A DNA stretch of 64,000 nt from Ligustrum vulgare (GCA_963555705.1 OY743187.1:15018133-15082132); one strand, 5' to 3'; positions 45,190-57,705 are shown, counted from the stretch's first letter. The notes: a model not told the origin generated them from the sequence alone. Numbers and translations are program-made.

Positions 45190-48100
45190 AGTTAACCATA
45201 TAGATTCATTTATAGCTTCAATAATGGCCACATAATAAAAAAGTTAACAATAGGCTGCAATTGGAAATTTCATGTCATACAGTTATCCCCTAATGACAAG
45301 AAATAAGCAATTGTAGATTTTATTTGATCCTTATCACCAGCAAAATGAGTATTCATGTAATCTTTTAAAGTCAATTTATCAAGTCTTTTTCATAAATTAA
45401 CCTAACATTAGTAGTACAAGATATACATCTCAGTAGCAATTTCAAACCAATCCAGTGTAGTTTTTCATGATTAGACATAAACCTACTTAGGAAGCTAATA
45501 GCATAGGCCAAGTAGAAACATAATAGACTCTATACCATTAGCATAAGGAATTTTTTTCGTCTCTCAAAATTCTTCTTCAGTCTTTGGTGATTATGCCGTG
45601 GACAAGTTCATGTGAGTTGCCAGAGGAACATACACAGATTTTGCATCTTTGACACCAAACTTAGTTATTACTTCATTTAAATAGGTTTCTTTTTGTTACG
45701 ATCAACTTGTTTTCAAACCTGTTCATACTGATAATCGTCACTAAAAATAATTTTGGCATTGTCAAGCCTTTCATATCAAACTTAGATTTTAATAGGTTCT
45801 TAAGTCTTCTGATTTCTTGTTTGCAAGGGCATGCAAGTAGAATGTCATCTACATACAATAGTAAATAAACTCCACCTTCATATTTAAGGTGGTTATAATA
45901 CAAACAAGAATCATAATTACTTCTATTAAAACTATTTCGAAGTATACATGTGTCAACTCTCTTATATCACTGCGTATTAATTTTTTTTTAAAACCATATA
46001 GAGATTTCTCTTATTTACAAACAAAGTCGGATTTGGATTTCATATTAAATCCTTGAGGTTGTTTTATGTAAACATCATTTCTAATTCTCCATGTAAAAAA
46101 AACTATCTTAACATCTAATTTTTCAAGTTCACAATTGAATTGAAAAACTAGACTTCACTATCTGATGGTTTTGTACTTCACTACATAAGAGAATATTTCT
46201 TTGTAATCAATTCTCTCCATTTAAGTAAAGTCTTTGGAAACAAGACTGGCTTTATTTCTTAAGAGATCAGAGAAATTATTACCCTCCATAATCTTATAAA
46301 TCCATTTACACGGCACAATCAATTGGTTGTGTGTCACGCTGGGGTTCACCCATTTGGTCTTCCCCAGGTTCTGGTTCAATTTCAACTGCATGAGGGATGA
46401 CAAGTTCACTGTATATAGGTTTAGTATAGGTAAGCTTATCTAATTTCACCTCACTTTGTGAATCAAATCTTTCATTTCTTGTGTCTCATTAACTTTCTGT
46501 TTTAGACATGACATTTCAGCCTCATTAAACACATCCCTATTGTTGATGCCTTGTACATCTAAGACCTACATTCTATACCCCTTGACCTTCGCTGGATAAC
46601 CCAACATAACACATTTAGTGGCCCTGAGATCTAATTTACCCTTTGTTTCTTGTGTAAGTTGCACAGTCAAACACCCTTATATGTGTCAAACTTGGTGGCT
46701 TCTCTGTCCAAAGCTCTTGAAGATTTTTGAAATTAATTGAACTAGATGGGGATTGTTTATTAAAAAGGCTGGAGTAGAGAAAACTTCAGCCCAAAAGCCT
46801 TTAGTAAGCCTTGAGCTGATCAACAAACATCTAACCTTGTTCATTAGAGTTCTATTCATTTTCTCTGCAACCCCATTTTTGGGGTGTGAATTTTTTTGTT
46901 ATGTGCTTTGTTATTACCTTTTGCTTACAAAAGTAATTAAACTCCAGATTACGAAATTCAAGACAATCACATGTTCTTAAAATCTTTAATCTTTTATCAG
47001 ATTTATTCTAAAACAGCTTTTAGACAATTTCTAGATTTCTGAAAGGTATCATATTTAGCCTTTAAAGGGTAAACCCATACCTTTTTTTTTTTTTTTTTTT
47101 TGGGAGAACTCATCAACCAAGGATGTAAAGTATTTACTTCCACGTGGAATTCTTTACAAGAACCCACAAATATTCCTAAACATAATCTAGGGATCTTTTT
47201 GTACTATGTGAACATATTTCAAAGCTCGCCTTGTGAGATTTACCTAACGCACAGGTTTTGCAAAAACTTAGAGGTTCAACTAAATGTTTTAAACCCTTAT
47301 ATCATCGATACCAATGATAGTCTTGGAGTTATTATCTTCCATGTAGATCTTTTTAGGTTCTATTTCCTTAAAGTTATATAACCAAAATCTAACAGGACAC
47401 GTTTCAAAAGTACATCCCGAATATAAAATCCTATCTTGATTGGTTTCATCACTAGACACAGTCATCACATTCAAACTATCTAATTCATAACTTACTGCAG
47501 CGTTATTTAACTCCACGTTATTTAGCTTTCTGTTATAGCAGACTCTTTTAAAATGTTCCCTTTCCGCATTTTGTGGCATTTTTATTACTTGCATCCTTTG
47601 ATTAAGATCTTTTCCCCTTTCTATTCAGAAAGTCATTTCTCTTATCGGGTCTTCCCCTTATAAACAAGTTATCTTCCCTAGAGTTAGATCCACCTTATTT
47701 CTTTACCTCCAATTCTCTAGATCTTAAAGCATCAATAACAATGGCTTGTATCAGTTCATCTCTAAAGTATTTAATAGCATTTTTAATTTCTTTGCATGAT
47801 TCAGGCAAATAATTCTATAAAATGACAACAAGATCTTATCATCAAATTTTTTCTCATCATGGCTAAGCTTTTCACAATAATACTGAAATCACTTAGACTA
47901 TTTTCTAAGTCTTTTCCCTGCTCCATTTTAAAACTAAACAATTTTTCCAATAGGTAAATCTTATTAGGCAATGTCTTAGTCAATAACATGTTGGATATTG
48001 GTTAATAAATCGAGAATTGAAAATCGATTAAAGTGAATTCGTGTCGATTTCGGCCAAATACTCAAAAGCTCGGCTCAATCCGTTTAGACAAAATTGTTTG

Positions 48101-49190
48101 CCATTTCGCCGTTTCAGGCGCACAAATGGGGATCGACCTGCCCAGTCAGGTCGCGGGGGTCGAGGGGGCAACGCCCCCGAAAGAGAATTTTGATTTCTCT
48201 GCATGTATTGAAGGGTATATTTGGCATTTCGAAAACCAATATCGGATGAATGAGAAATTACGAAAAAGGACGAAAATCAGGTCAAAATGTTTGACCGTGC
48301 GACCACACGTCAATTTCGTTTTCGGGTTTTTAAGTTAAACCGTGCGGCCGCACGGTTGTCCGGCCAAATGACACCTTTTGAAAAGGTGCATTGTTTGGAA
48401 ATGGTGCATGGTTTGGGTCTTAAACCATTTCGTCCACACCCTTTCATGGTCTATATATAGGACCCTTTGGGTGTCCTATTCCTCACTTTTTGATATGCAA
48501 AACATCTCAACATCCTCACTTCTCTCCAAAATCAAAATCATTGCATTTATTTTGATTTTCATTCATTGCATCCTTTGGAGTACATAAGCCTAAATTTGGT
48601 TCGTTGTACTTGTGTTTTGGAGTGCTACAAACACAAGTGAAGCCGTTGTATCTTGGGAGTCGATTGCCGTTATCCGTAGGCACCGTTGCAGGACAAATTC
48701 GACTTAAGGACAAAGAGTCCAACTCTTGCCTCGACTTTGTCCTTATTCTTCTTCTTCTTCTTTTTGTTTGTGTTTCATTGCCGTTACTCTGTCCAATTTT
48801 CGGCTTGAATTTACAAAATCATCATTTTACTTGCGCCACTATTCACGAATCCACCCAACATAACAGAGTATCAAGTGTAGTCCACAAGGCCCTGGAAGTC
48901 TTAGCTTCATCTACTTGTCTAACTATATGATCAAACAAATGCAGGTTTATAGTACAGTAAGCAATTTTATTCATCACTTCAATTTTAGTTTGATTTACCT
49001 TTATTGCATCTCAAACTTTTCAGGATCATTAAGCATCCTGGCAACACTTTGTTGGACTAAAATATCCTTAATTTTCTGTTCCCAAATCGAGTAGTCTCTC
49101 TATCCATCGAATTGTGATAATTCCACCATCGAACCCATTGCAGGTTATGTAAAAGGGTTGACCAGATTCGAGGTCATTTTGGTAATCTTT
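45190..49190 (-). pseudogene. Copia gag-pol polyprotein remains
   Basis: Going down the minus strand: gag starts near 49190 (MTSNLVNPFT, then KIKDILVQQSVA) and resumes after the solo LTR with LPNKIYLLEKLFSFKMEQG. Protease is near 47440, with ILYSGCTFETCP where the family has a D-S-G core, so the catalytic Asp is replaced by Tyr. Integrase pieces lie at 47280-46500 (the HTPKMGLQRK-type motif near 46890 is a decayed copy of the conserved TPQQNG region). Reverse transcriptase is at 46410-45670 (WVNPSVTHNQLIVPCKWIYK and the catalytic LLLYVDDILLA near 45840). RNase H is at 45600-45190. Many stops and frameshifts rule out function. Confidence 0.85.
47989..48860 (+). mobile_element. Solo LTR of the same copia family, with target duplication
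   Basis: An 872-bp LTR, TGTTGGATATTGG...CACCCAACA, flanked by TAACA on both sides (47984-47988 and 48861-48865). It lies inside the gag region of the minus-strand copia copy, in the opposite direction. It is related to the LTRs at 50766 and 51702. A TATA-like ctatatatagg is at about 48450. Its short frames are not genes. Confidence 0.9.
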
Positions 49191-49655
49191 TAGATTCTAG
49201 ATTTCCAAATGCATAGAATATGTTTTATTAAAAAAAAATTCCAGAAAAACAGTTAAAGAAAGTGCAGGTATAGAAGAAAACCAAAGAACCTTTATACTCA
49301 TCAGGTTATCTTACTTCAGATCTGATAAGCCGACAAGAATGAAAAAAAATTTCAATCATCAAAGTTTGTTCAAAAGAAATGTAGCTAATCAATCAAAGCA
49401 CACAATCTCATGCACTTCTCAAAGATATTGTACATTTATTTCATAATCATGCATTCAAGACAATAGAATTTCAGAATTAGATGGATCTTACCAAGAAAAA
49501 AAAACTGTTGAAAAGTGGTTTTTTACTCTTCTAAAATTTAATCACTTAGCCGGGTACAGGAGCTAACACAACCGTGGACAAATGAGACAGTTAAAGTAAG
49601 TGCAGATATAAAAGAAAATCAAAGAACTTTTATAATTATCAAGTTATCTTACTGT

Positions 49656-50458
49656 CAATGTTTAGAAAATCGAACTGGACCAACTAGTTCAACCGGAACC
49701 GATCGGAAAATTAGTCCAAAATTACCTAACAAACCAATCATTTAAAAATAGGAATGAGAACCGGGTTTTTTCCTGGTTAAATCGGGGCCCAATCAACCCG
49801 GTCTGAGTTTGAAAACTAGTTACTATTTTTTTTTTTAATTTTTAATTTATATAATTTGAAAAAAAGAAATAAAAATCCAAAAAAAAAAAAAAAAAAACTT
49901 GGGGGGCACCATCATAAATATATGCCACCCCCATAATTATCCAAGGCAAAAAGGGCTCTGCACTTGAATCACATCCCACTTCCGATGTGGGATGGGATTC
50001 ATTCCTATTCATTTTTATTTTTTTTTAATTGTTTTGTTAGATTTTCTTTTCTTCTATTTTCATTTTTAAATTGTTTTGTTCATTTTTTAAAGTAAAAAAA
50101 ATATTTTTACTTGTCATTTATTTGTTTTTTAAACTTTCCTATTCCAGATTTATTATTTTTATTTTATTTTTTATGGGTTAAAATATTTTGAAATAAATTA
50201 TAGTATATAAATAAAATTAACAATCATAAATCTATATTTTTTTTGAATTAGTGATTTTGAAATTAAAGAATATTGTTGTTATATTTTTTGTGGATTTAAT
50301 TTTATCTTTAAATGAGTAATTGTTGATTTATTTATAAAATAACTTTTTTAGAGATTTTTGTGATAATTATTAATTTTTTAATTGAAATCGGTTCGACCTT
50401 CTAACCCTGACTCGTTGCTTTTTTCGGGTCGAATCAATTTTCGATTTTCTGAACACTG
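49656..50458. mobile_element. hAT-like non-autonomous element in the copia leader
   Basis: An 803-bp element with ends CAATGTTTAGAAAATCGAA and (reverse complement of the right end) CAGTGTTCAGAAAATCGAA, 17 of 19 positions equal. It lies within the second copy of the duplicated copia leader; the first copy at 49310-49340 is uninterrupted. The flanking 8-mers CTTACTGT and TTTAATGC agree only partly. No transposase. Confidence 0.72.
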
Positions 50459-50765
50459 TTTAATGCAAATATGATAAGCCAACAAGAACGAAACAATCTT
50501 TAATCAGAGTGTTCAATTTATATATATAAAGCGTTCAAAAGAAATGTAGCTAATCAATCAAAGAACACTAAACTCATGCACGTCTCAAATATATTGTACA
50601 TTTATTTCATAATCACGCATTCAAGACAATAAATTTTGAGAATTAGATGGATCTTAGTGCAAATTTGATTATTGGTTGTATTGTACTCAACTAAAGAAGG
50701 TTCAAGAACACAAGCTACCTATTTTGATACTATGACTTGTCGTGTGTATTCCATTTGTTAGAGTC

Positions 50766-51640
50766 TGTTGGGTGAATTTGTGAATAGTGACGCCAAATAA
50801 GTAGAATGAAGTATTTGTAAATTCGTGCCGAAATTTGGACAGAGTAATGGCAAGGAAAATACAAAATAAGAAGAAGAAGAAAAGAGGGACAAAGCCGAGG
50901 CAAGAGTTGAACTCTTTGTCCTTAAGTCGAATTTGCCCCTCAACGGTGCCTACGGATAACGTCAATCGACTCCCAAGATACAACGGCAACACTTGTGTTT
51001 ATAGCACTCCAAAACACAAGTACAACGAACCAAAATAAGGCTTACGTACTCCAAAGATGAAATGAAGAAAATCAAAATAACAAATGCAATGATTTTGATT
51101 TTGGAGACAAGTGAGGAAGAGAGGTGTTTTTGCATATCAAAAGTGAGGAATAGGACACCAAAAGGGTCCTATATATAGATCATCAAAGGGTGTGGACGAA
51201 ATGGTTTGGGCCAAACCATGCACCATTTCCTTTACAATGCACCTTTATGAAAAGGTGTCACTTGGCCGGACAACCGTGCGGCCGCACGGTTTTAGTTAAA
51301 AAATCGGGATTAAAATTGACGTGTGGTCGCACGGTCAAACTTTTGACCTGATTTCTGTCCTTTTCCGTAATTTCTCATTCATTCGATATTGGTTTTCGAA
51401 ATGTCAAATATACCCTTCAATACATACAGAGAAATCAAAATTCTCTTTAGGGGGCGTTGCCCCCGAGCCCCCACAACCTGACCGGGCAGGTCGATCCCCG
51501 TTTGTGCGCCCCGAAGCGGCGAAGTGGCAAACAATTTTGCCTAAACGGATTGAGTCGAGCTTTTGAGTATTTGACCGAAGTCGACACGAAGTCACTTTAA
51601 TTATTTTTCAATTCTCGATTTATTAACCAATATCCAACAA
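50766..51640 (-). repeat. 5' LTR of the minus-strand copia element
   Basis: 875 bp; on the minus strand TGTTGGATATTGG...CACCCAACA. It contains the 18-bp perfect palindrome accgtgcggccgcacggt (51273-51290), also in the solo LTR at 48339-48356. Confidence 0.9.
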
Positions 51641-51701
51641 AGTCTGCATTGCATTCGCATTGTGTTGCGCATATCGAGGAATTTCCATTCATGTGGGGGA
51701 T
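51641..51701 (+). other. 61-bp spacer between two inverted LTRs, with polypurine tract
   Basis: Ends atgtggggga directly before the LTR at 51702, so it is probably the 3' tail of a plus-strand element of this family. Confidence 0.65.
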
Positions 51702-52513
51702 TGTTGGATATTGGTTAATAAATCGAGAATTAAAAATCGATTAAAGTGATTTCGTGTCGATTTCGACCAAATACTCAAAGGTTCAACTAAATCCGTTTAG
51801 GCAAAATTGTTTGCCACTTCGCCGCTTCGGGGCGCACAAACGGGGATCGACCTGCCCGGTCAGGTCGCGGGGGTCGAGGGGGCAACGCCCCCAAAAGAGA
51901 ATTTTGATTTCTCTTCATGTATTGAATGGTATATTTGGCATTACGAAAACCAATATCGGATGAATGAGAAATTACGGGAAAAAGGACGAAAATCAGGTCA
52001 AAATATTTGACCGTGCCACAAGACACATTTTCGTAAAGGTGCATTGTTTGGAAATGGTGCATGATTTGGGCCTCAACCATTTCGTCAACACCCTTTCATG
52101 ATCTATATATAGGACCATTTTGATGTCCTATTCCTCACTTTTTGATATGCAAAACATCTCTTATCCTCACTTCTTTCCAAAATCAAATCATTTCATTTGT
52201 TTTGATTTTCATTCATTGCATCATTTGGAGTACATAAGCCTAAATTTGGTTCGTTGTACTTGTGTTTTGGAGTGCTACAAACACAAGTGAAGCCGTTGTA
52301 TCTTGGGAGTCGATTGTCGAAATTCATAGGCACCGTTGCGGGACAAATTCGACTTAAGGACAAAGAGTCCAACTCTTACCTCGACTTTGTCCCTACTTTC
52401 TTCTTCTTCTTTTTTGTACTTTCCTTGCAATTACTCTGTCCAAATTTCGATTTGAATTTATAAATTTTTATTCTACTTATTTTTTATGTCACTATTCACA
52501 AATCCACCCAACA
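51702..52513 (+). repeat. Third LTR of the copia family, plus strand
   Basis: 812 bp, TGTTGGATATTGG...CACCCAACA, preceded by a polypurine tract and so a 3' LTR. A deletion of roughly 60 bp near 52015 removes the palindrome found in the other two LTRs. The body of this element is not in the window. Confidence 0.88.
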
Positions 52514-54271
52514 CTTGATTTGGACAATATATTAAATTTATGTGTGTGCATGTACCAAATCTTCGTTGAAGTTGAACATTTTTTAATTATATATATAATA
52601 ATAATATATATAAGTTGGCATTATGTCAGAAACTGAAATATCAATGCTCTACCTCTACCTAACCTAACATAAAAAGGGCATGGGTGGTCCAAAATGGACC
52701 CTACTTTCGTTAATTAGTCAAACTCTTAAATGTTAATTGATTAATTCATTTAAAAGACAAAGGACATTGCCACTTCAAGTAAAGGTATATTTTTAACATT
52801 CGTTTGCTAAATGTACTTTTTTACTTATAAATTATAAGCTACTGAGTTTTCTCAAATCATTTTTTAATCATACATATTTTTTCTCTCCACTTTTCAATCA
52901 TAAATTTTATGTCAAAATTATAAATAAATCAATTTATAAACTACTCCATTTTTTTTTTTACCAAACTGATGCTTAGTTGCAGAGTCGCAATGTGACCTAG
53001 ATTCGACGCCTTTCCTTCTTGTTGGATGTCTTTAATTAATTCCAATCTATAGTAACAAATCCAAACTTTATATCTTATTTTTTTACTTATATTATAAGAG
53101 TGACATTTGAATTTACTATTCATTCATGGCTACATCATTTATGTCCTTTAGGGGATTTTATTTTTTGTTTTTTACTTTACTTTTTTTTTTCGTTTGGTCA
53201 ATTTTGTTGATTCAAGTGAAATCATAGTAGAAAGATGTTGATGTTAATATAAAGTTCTCGCACAGTATTTATCACATTATTTTTTGAATTATAAAATCGT
53301 CAATCGTAGCAAAAATTATAACAATTTAAAATAATTCTTTAACGATATTTTTTTTCACGAGTAAACTTTCGTCACATTTTCGAAAAACATACATACTTTA
53401 GGCAAAACTGGTTTTTTAATATATTACTCAAAGAGCTCACAAAAAATTATAAATTCGTCTTCGAAATTATGTAACAGTCGACGAATTATAATTTGACAAA
53501 ATGTTATTTATCATTGTTCATATGCAATCTGGAGCTTCATACAGTATTTTATTACATTATTTTCAAATTACAACCGTCAAACTTAGAAAAATTAATAACC
53601 GTTTAAAATTGTTTCTTAACAATAAATTTTTTTCACAAGTCATTTTCATTTTTGACAATATCTTACTTTTGCTTATTCATGTGCGATGAAACTATTATAT
53701 GCATAATTACAAACAACACTCATGTATTGCACAAGCTAGACTAGTATTATCCTATTATAAGAGAAAACAGGTGAGAGGGGCAAATTTTTCTCAAAAGAAC
53801 ATCTCCAATACATTACATGAATTGAGAAAAAAGACTTGGACATGTCAGTAAATGAACGGAATATACTAAAAATATCTCTCCAATGCACAACGTGGATTAC
53901 AATGTTAAACTAACGTGTCTTCAAAACAAATAGACATTGTGGAGCGCTCCATCTACATATAGATGGTCCATGAGATATGATGAGTCCGCATTATTTTTTA
54001 TTAAATAATTATTTAATTATTATAAATAAGAACGTTGGTCAATCAGGTTGTATGATACAAATTATTTCTACTTAATTGGACTCTTTATACATTAAGAATC
54101 CTGCGAATAAGACCCAATTTATGCATAGTAATTAATTTTAAATTAAAAAAAATCGCATAATCAATTTTATTTAATTGTAGATGGAATCATTGGAGAGTAA
54201 ATTTTAGATTTCTCCGTATATTTATTCACGTTCTCTAGAAGTTCTTTTATTTCATTATCACATCAACATCA
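52514..54271. other. AT-rich intergenic DNA with MITE debris
   Basis: No gene. A probable MITE with ends cattcgtttgctaaatgtac and taccaaactgatg spans about 52795-52976. Segments about 53250-53400 and 53520-53665 are diverged direct copies (both contain 'cgtcaa' and 'ttttttttcac' in the same spacing). A MITE-like end 'aacatctccaatacattac' is at 53799. Confidence 0.5.
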
Positions 54272-54279
54272 ACATCAAT

Positions 54280-55993
54280 CAGGGCCGGCCCTTATCCAAG
54301 GCCACTAAGGCCAAAGACTTGGGCCTCCAAAATTCTGGGGCCTCCAAAATTCTGGGCCTCCATGCTCCCAAAATAAAAAAAAATAAAAAAATTGATCCAA
54401 CACATATTACGACTTACCAGATTCGGTCCAGACCAAATTCCTTCACTCTCTCACCGTCTCAGTCTCTCAGACACTCCCTCTCCCTGACTCACGGCTTCAA
54501 ACTTCAAACCTCAACGCCTCAACCAACCTTTACCCTAGACTTGCGGACTGCGCTGCGCTGCTGGGTGTGCGACGCCGGCGCAGGTCACTTGTCGCCGACT
54601 GACCTGCTCTTAGCCCTCGAGTCTCGCCGTCTGCGAGAGTCGGCCCTGCGACTTCGGACTGCGGTGCCTCAGCGCCAGCGGCTCAGCCTGACAGCCTCTA
54701 ATGTTCTTGTAAGTCTTTATTCCCTAATCCCTATTTGACTGTAACAGATTGTTCCATGTTCTGAAATCTGAATCTCTGATGTTCCTGTAATCCTGTTCGC
54801 CGGCCCGCCTCTCTATTATAATTTTTGTGATTGAAATTTGAAATGCTAAAATTGGAGTTTGAAGTATAAATTAAGAAATTATTTGATTCCTGAATGGCTG
54901 AATCCTGTCATTGATTTCATTTTCTTCTACTTGATTGTTGATTGAAGTTGATTGTTGAGCCCTTTTACTTGGAGAAGGAGAAGCTTGGGGTTGGGGAATT
55001 CGTTTTCGATCGACATTAGTGATTCAGTGGACCAGTGAATTGGGGAAATATCTGACTATTAATCAGGTTCTATCTCTCCTTGCTTATTGGCGATCGCTTA
55101 TAATTATGTCTACTAGAAAATTTGAATCGGGATGTGCCAAAAGAAAACGAAAGCAAAGGGTTGAATAATTAATCAAATCTCAAGAAGGAGCACTTAATAA
55201 GTTTTTTAATAGCAATAAGCAAACACATAATGAAGACATAAACATTGAAAAAGAGCTTAATGAGAATGATAATAGTCATATAGACAATGCAACTCAAGAA
55301 CAACCCATTTTTTAATATTTTTGGATTTTTGTTTGATTTGGAAAAGCTTAGATCTATTGATGATGATAGTTTGAAGTGTTCTTGCATTAACCTTGATAAT
55401 TATTTGAAGCATAACATGATTTCTGACATTGATGGGGTGGAATTATTTTGTGAGTTGAAAGTTCTAAGAAAAGCAATACCTACAGAAACTAATGGAGCAA
55501 TTGACGTGTTAAATTACATTAAGAGAATGAATTGTTGTTTTGCAAATGCTTGGGTTGCTTATAGAATATTATTGACTATTCCTGTCACAGTTGCCTCTGC
55601 TGAAAGAAGTTTTTCAAAGTTGAAGCTGATTAAGTCTTATCTTCGATCAACCATGTCACAAGAGAGATTGAATGGATTAGCTATGATTTCTATCGAACAA
55701 AATATGTTGAAATACCTTGATTTAAGTAGTTTGATAACTAATTTTGCATCTCAAAATGTGAGAAGGCTAAATGTTATGCTCAAATGAACTCTCGGTTATG
55801 AGAGATTTTGGAATTTGTAATTACATCTTTTGGATTATATAAAGTAATTACATCTTTTGGATTATATAAAGTCTTCTTTTAATTACATGTGTATTATTTA
55901 TTTAAATATTTTAGTTTTGCTACGTTTATATATATTTTAGGGCCTCAACGTAGTTCGCTGCCTTAGACCACTATATTCTCAGGGCCGGCCCTG
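54280..55993 (+). mobile_element. hAT transposon, internally deleted
   Basis: A 1714-bp element with ends CAGGGCCGGCCC and GGGCCGGCCCTG, perfect inverted repeats of 12 bp, flanked by a perfect 8-bp duplication ACATCAAT (54272-54279, 55994-56001). It keeps a GC-rich 5' leader (54430-54710) and the two ends of a transposase gene; the middle is lost. Confidence 0.92.
55108..55787 (+). pseudogene. hAT transposase remnant (TTF/ZMYM-type), N- and C-terminal parts only
   Basis: The N-terminal part begins MSTRKFESGCAKRKRKQRVE, then a stop, then LIKSQEGALNKFF, a common start of this transposase family. The C-terminal frame from about 55287 contains the hAT dimerisation region: YRILLTIPVTVASAERSF, SKLKLIKSYLRSTMSQERLN, GLAMISIEQ and a final NFAS. 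The TTF-type zinc finger and RNase H-like catalytic core are deleted. The dimerisation domain alone could at most interfere with other copies. Confidence 0.88.
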
Positions 55994-56001
55994 ACATCAA
56001 T

Positions 56002-56621
56002 CTACATAATGCATTGTAGTAGATGCTCTAATGATCGAGTAGTTAATAAGATAATTATATATCTGGATATAAATATTCTTATTTTCGACTACTTGAAATA
56101 TTTTGTTCAATCACTATCTAAGTACCTACCATAAGTCTTTAACCGTTTGGATTTACGTTAACGTACTGGCTCGATTGGAGAAGCAAGTAGTTAGTAGGTC
56201 CAACACAAGAGGTTCAAGATTTAAATATTTTATTAGGAAGTAGAGAAAATAAATTAAGAAGTCAAATAATTGAATCTTAATAATTAATAGTCAACATGAA
56301 CTGCATCAAGATGTTTCACTTCACAAAATATTAGATATTTTTGGAAATTAAAATCAAATTTTAAATAGATTTTGATTAAAACAATATATAATAAAATATA
56401 TATTTAAAAAAATATGAATTTCATAAAATATGTGATTAAAATTGAATTTTAATCTTACAAAAAGGGGCTTGATGTAAATCCTAGTACTTATTTGTATTAA
56501 ATTTGTATCTATCGATACTACTTCTAAAAACTCTTAAAGAGAAATATTTTTGGATCACAATACCCTCAAAAATAAATTATAGTTCCTTATTTGTCCTTCG
56601 GTTAATTTTATTTTAGTTACA
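56002..56621. other. AT-rich intergenic DNA
   Basis: No gene. Next to the hAT insertion, 'tctacataatgcattgtagtagatgctc' (56001-56028) resembles the reverse complement of 53799-53820, so the hAT element may have landed inside an older MITE-like element. Confidence 0.4.
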
Positions 56622-56786
56622 GCCCATGTTTGATATTGATAAAAATTAGATTTTTAGTAGATTTTGATAAAAGTTGATGAGATGTATGATTGAGAAGTTG
56701 TGGATCTCATAAAAAGTGTGGATAAGATTAAATGTTGACTTTAAATTATATTAAAATCTAAAAAAATAGTGCTACCAAACATGGGC
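56622..56786. mobile_element. MITE with perfect 11-bp ends
   Basis: A 165-bp element with ends GCCCATGTTTG and CAAACATGGGC. The subterminal parts share 'attagatttt' and 'aaaatcta' inverted. No coding. Confidence 0.8.
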
Positions 56787-57294
56787 ATAATTTTTTATCA
56801 TCAATGTAAGTTTTTCGGGTTAATTTTACAAATGATCGCTAACGTTTGAATAAAATTTCAAAACGATCGCTGAAGTTCCATAATTTCATTAACGGCCACT
56901 CAAGTTACAAAAAATTTCGGCAAAGGTCACTCAGGGTAAATTTTGTCAAAAAAATAAAGATTGAGGACTTCAAGTGTAATTTTGGCATCAAAACAAAATT
57001 GCAAGGGGAGGCCCCGTCCTCATCTCCTCTCCAGCCACCACCTAATCAATCGCCGCCACTTTATGATTACATTTTGCACGAAATCCGATGCAAACTCGCA
57101 ACAGAAATGATGCGATTTTGTACCAATTTGGGGGAGGCTTCTTCTCCCATTTTTTCGGTGCCAAATCGCACCAATTTGGCACCATATTTGGAGGGTGAAA
57201 CCTCACCCCCAAATTGCACCAGTTGGGGGAGGTTTCTCTCCCCCCCCCCATTTTCGATGCAATTTCGCACCGAAAACTGGCTGTAGATGTAGGG
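56787..57294. other. Repeat-like DNA left of the chloroplast-derived insert
   Basis: The start (56815-56950) has repeated 'gatcgct' phrases (aaatgatcgctaacgttt, aaacgatcgctgaagttcc). 57100-57260 is a CCCC/GGGG-rich inverted arrangement around 'aatttgggggagg'. The frames on both strands at 56846-57377 mirror each other and are not genes. Probably an unclassified transposon. Confidence 0.4.
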
Positions 57295-57300
57295 ATTTTA

Positions 57301-57514
57301 ATAATACGCTTTAAGGACCAATGGTTAACAATGACCCTGTTGTGTGGTTTTGCTAGAATAGGCAATAATGAGATCACTTTTTAGTAAATGATGAGGAAAA
57401 AAATAGTGAAATTGATCCACAAAAAGCTCAGCAAACTCTTGAAATTGTCAAAGCTAATTTGAGAAAATATGAAGGCCTAGGACAAGAGTAGAGGCGGTCA
57501 ATGTTATTTTCTAA
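57301..57514 (+). pseudogene. atpE: atpE (plastid ATP synthase epsilon) C-terminal fragment
   Basis: Reads [24 protein letters not shown], then after a one-base shift [28 protein letters not shown] and the terminus RVEAVNVIF. An internal deletion removes part of the C-terminal helix. The N-terminal half is absent. Not functional. Confidence 0.85.
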
Positions 57515-57705
57515 CTAGTTGGTGCATTCAAATAATCAAAAGAAGTTCTGTTTCGAAATTTATTTTGATAGGATTTTGTCGAGTGAATCCAATCAAGCAG
57601 AATCTTATTTTGCCACAACGAAAATCAAATAAATAAAAAAAGATAAAAAATCAATAAAATAAAAGAGGGCAGGTCGAAAAACTTATTAGGTACCATTGAC
57701 TCTGG

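Larger units (their letters stand above)
45130..51640 (-). mobile_element. Ty1/copia retrotransposon, decayed, with nested insertions
   Basis: Minus-strand element with its 5' LTR at 50766-51640 and the coding order gag, protease, integrase, reverse transcriptase, RNase H running down to about 45200, the copia order. The 3' LTR is missing. The 5' leader contains a ~330-bp tandem duplication (49249-49587 / 49588-50660), and the second copy is split by a hAT-like element. Gag is split by a solo LTR (47989-48860). Every domain has stops or shifts. Confidence 0.88.

Noticed and set aside
48033..52463. Many open frames of 60-110 codons over the copia LTRs
   Set aside because: They recur in all three LTR copies on both strands and are by-products of non-coding LTR sequence.
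53965..54000. Hammerhead-like 'atgatgagtccg'
   Set aside because: The downstream GGAC-GAAA half of the core is missing and no enclosing helices are seen.
54319..54738. 139-codon frame at the start of the hAT element as a gene
   Set aside because: It starts in the terminal inverted repeat region and covers the GC-rich leader; no domain resemblance. Taken as the transposon's 5' untranslated region.
56846..57377. Overlapping open frames of 146 and 111 codons
   Set aside because: They are complementary readings of one repeat-like stretch, and one runs into the chloroplast-derived atpE fragment.
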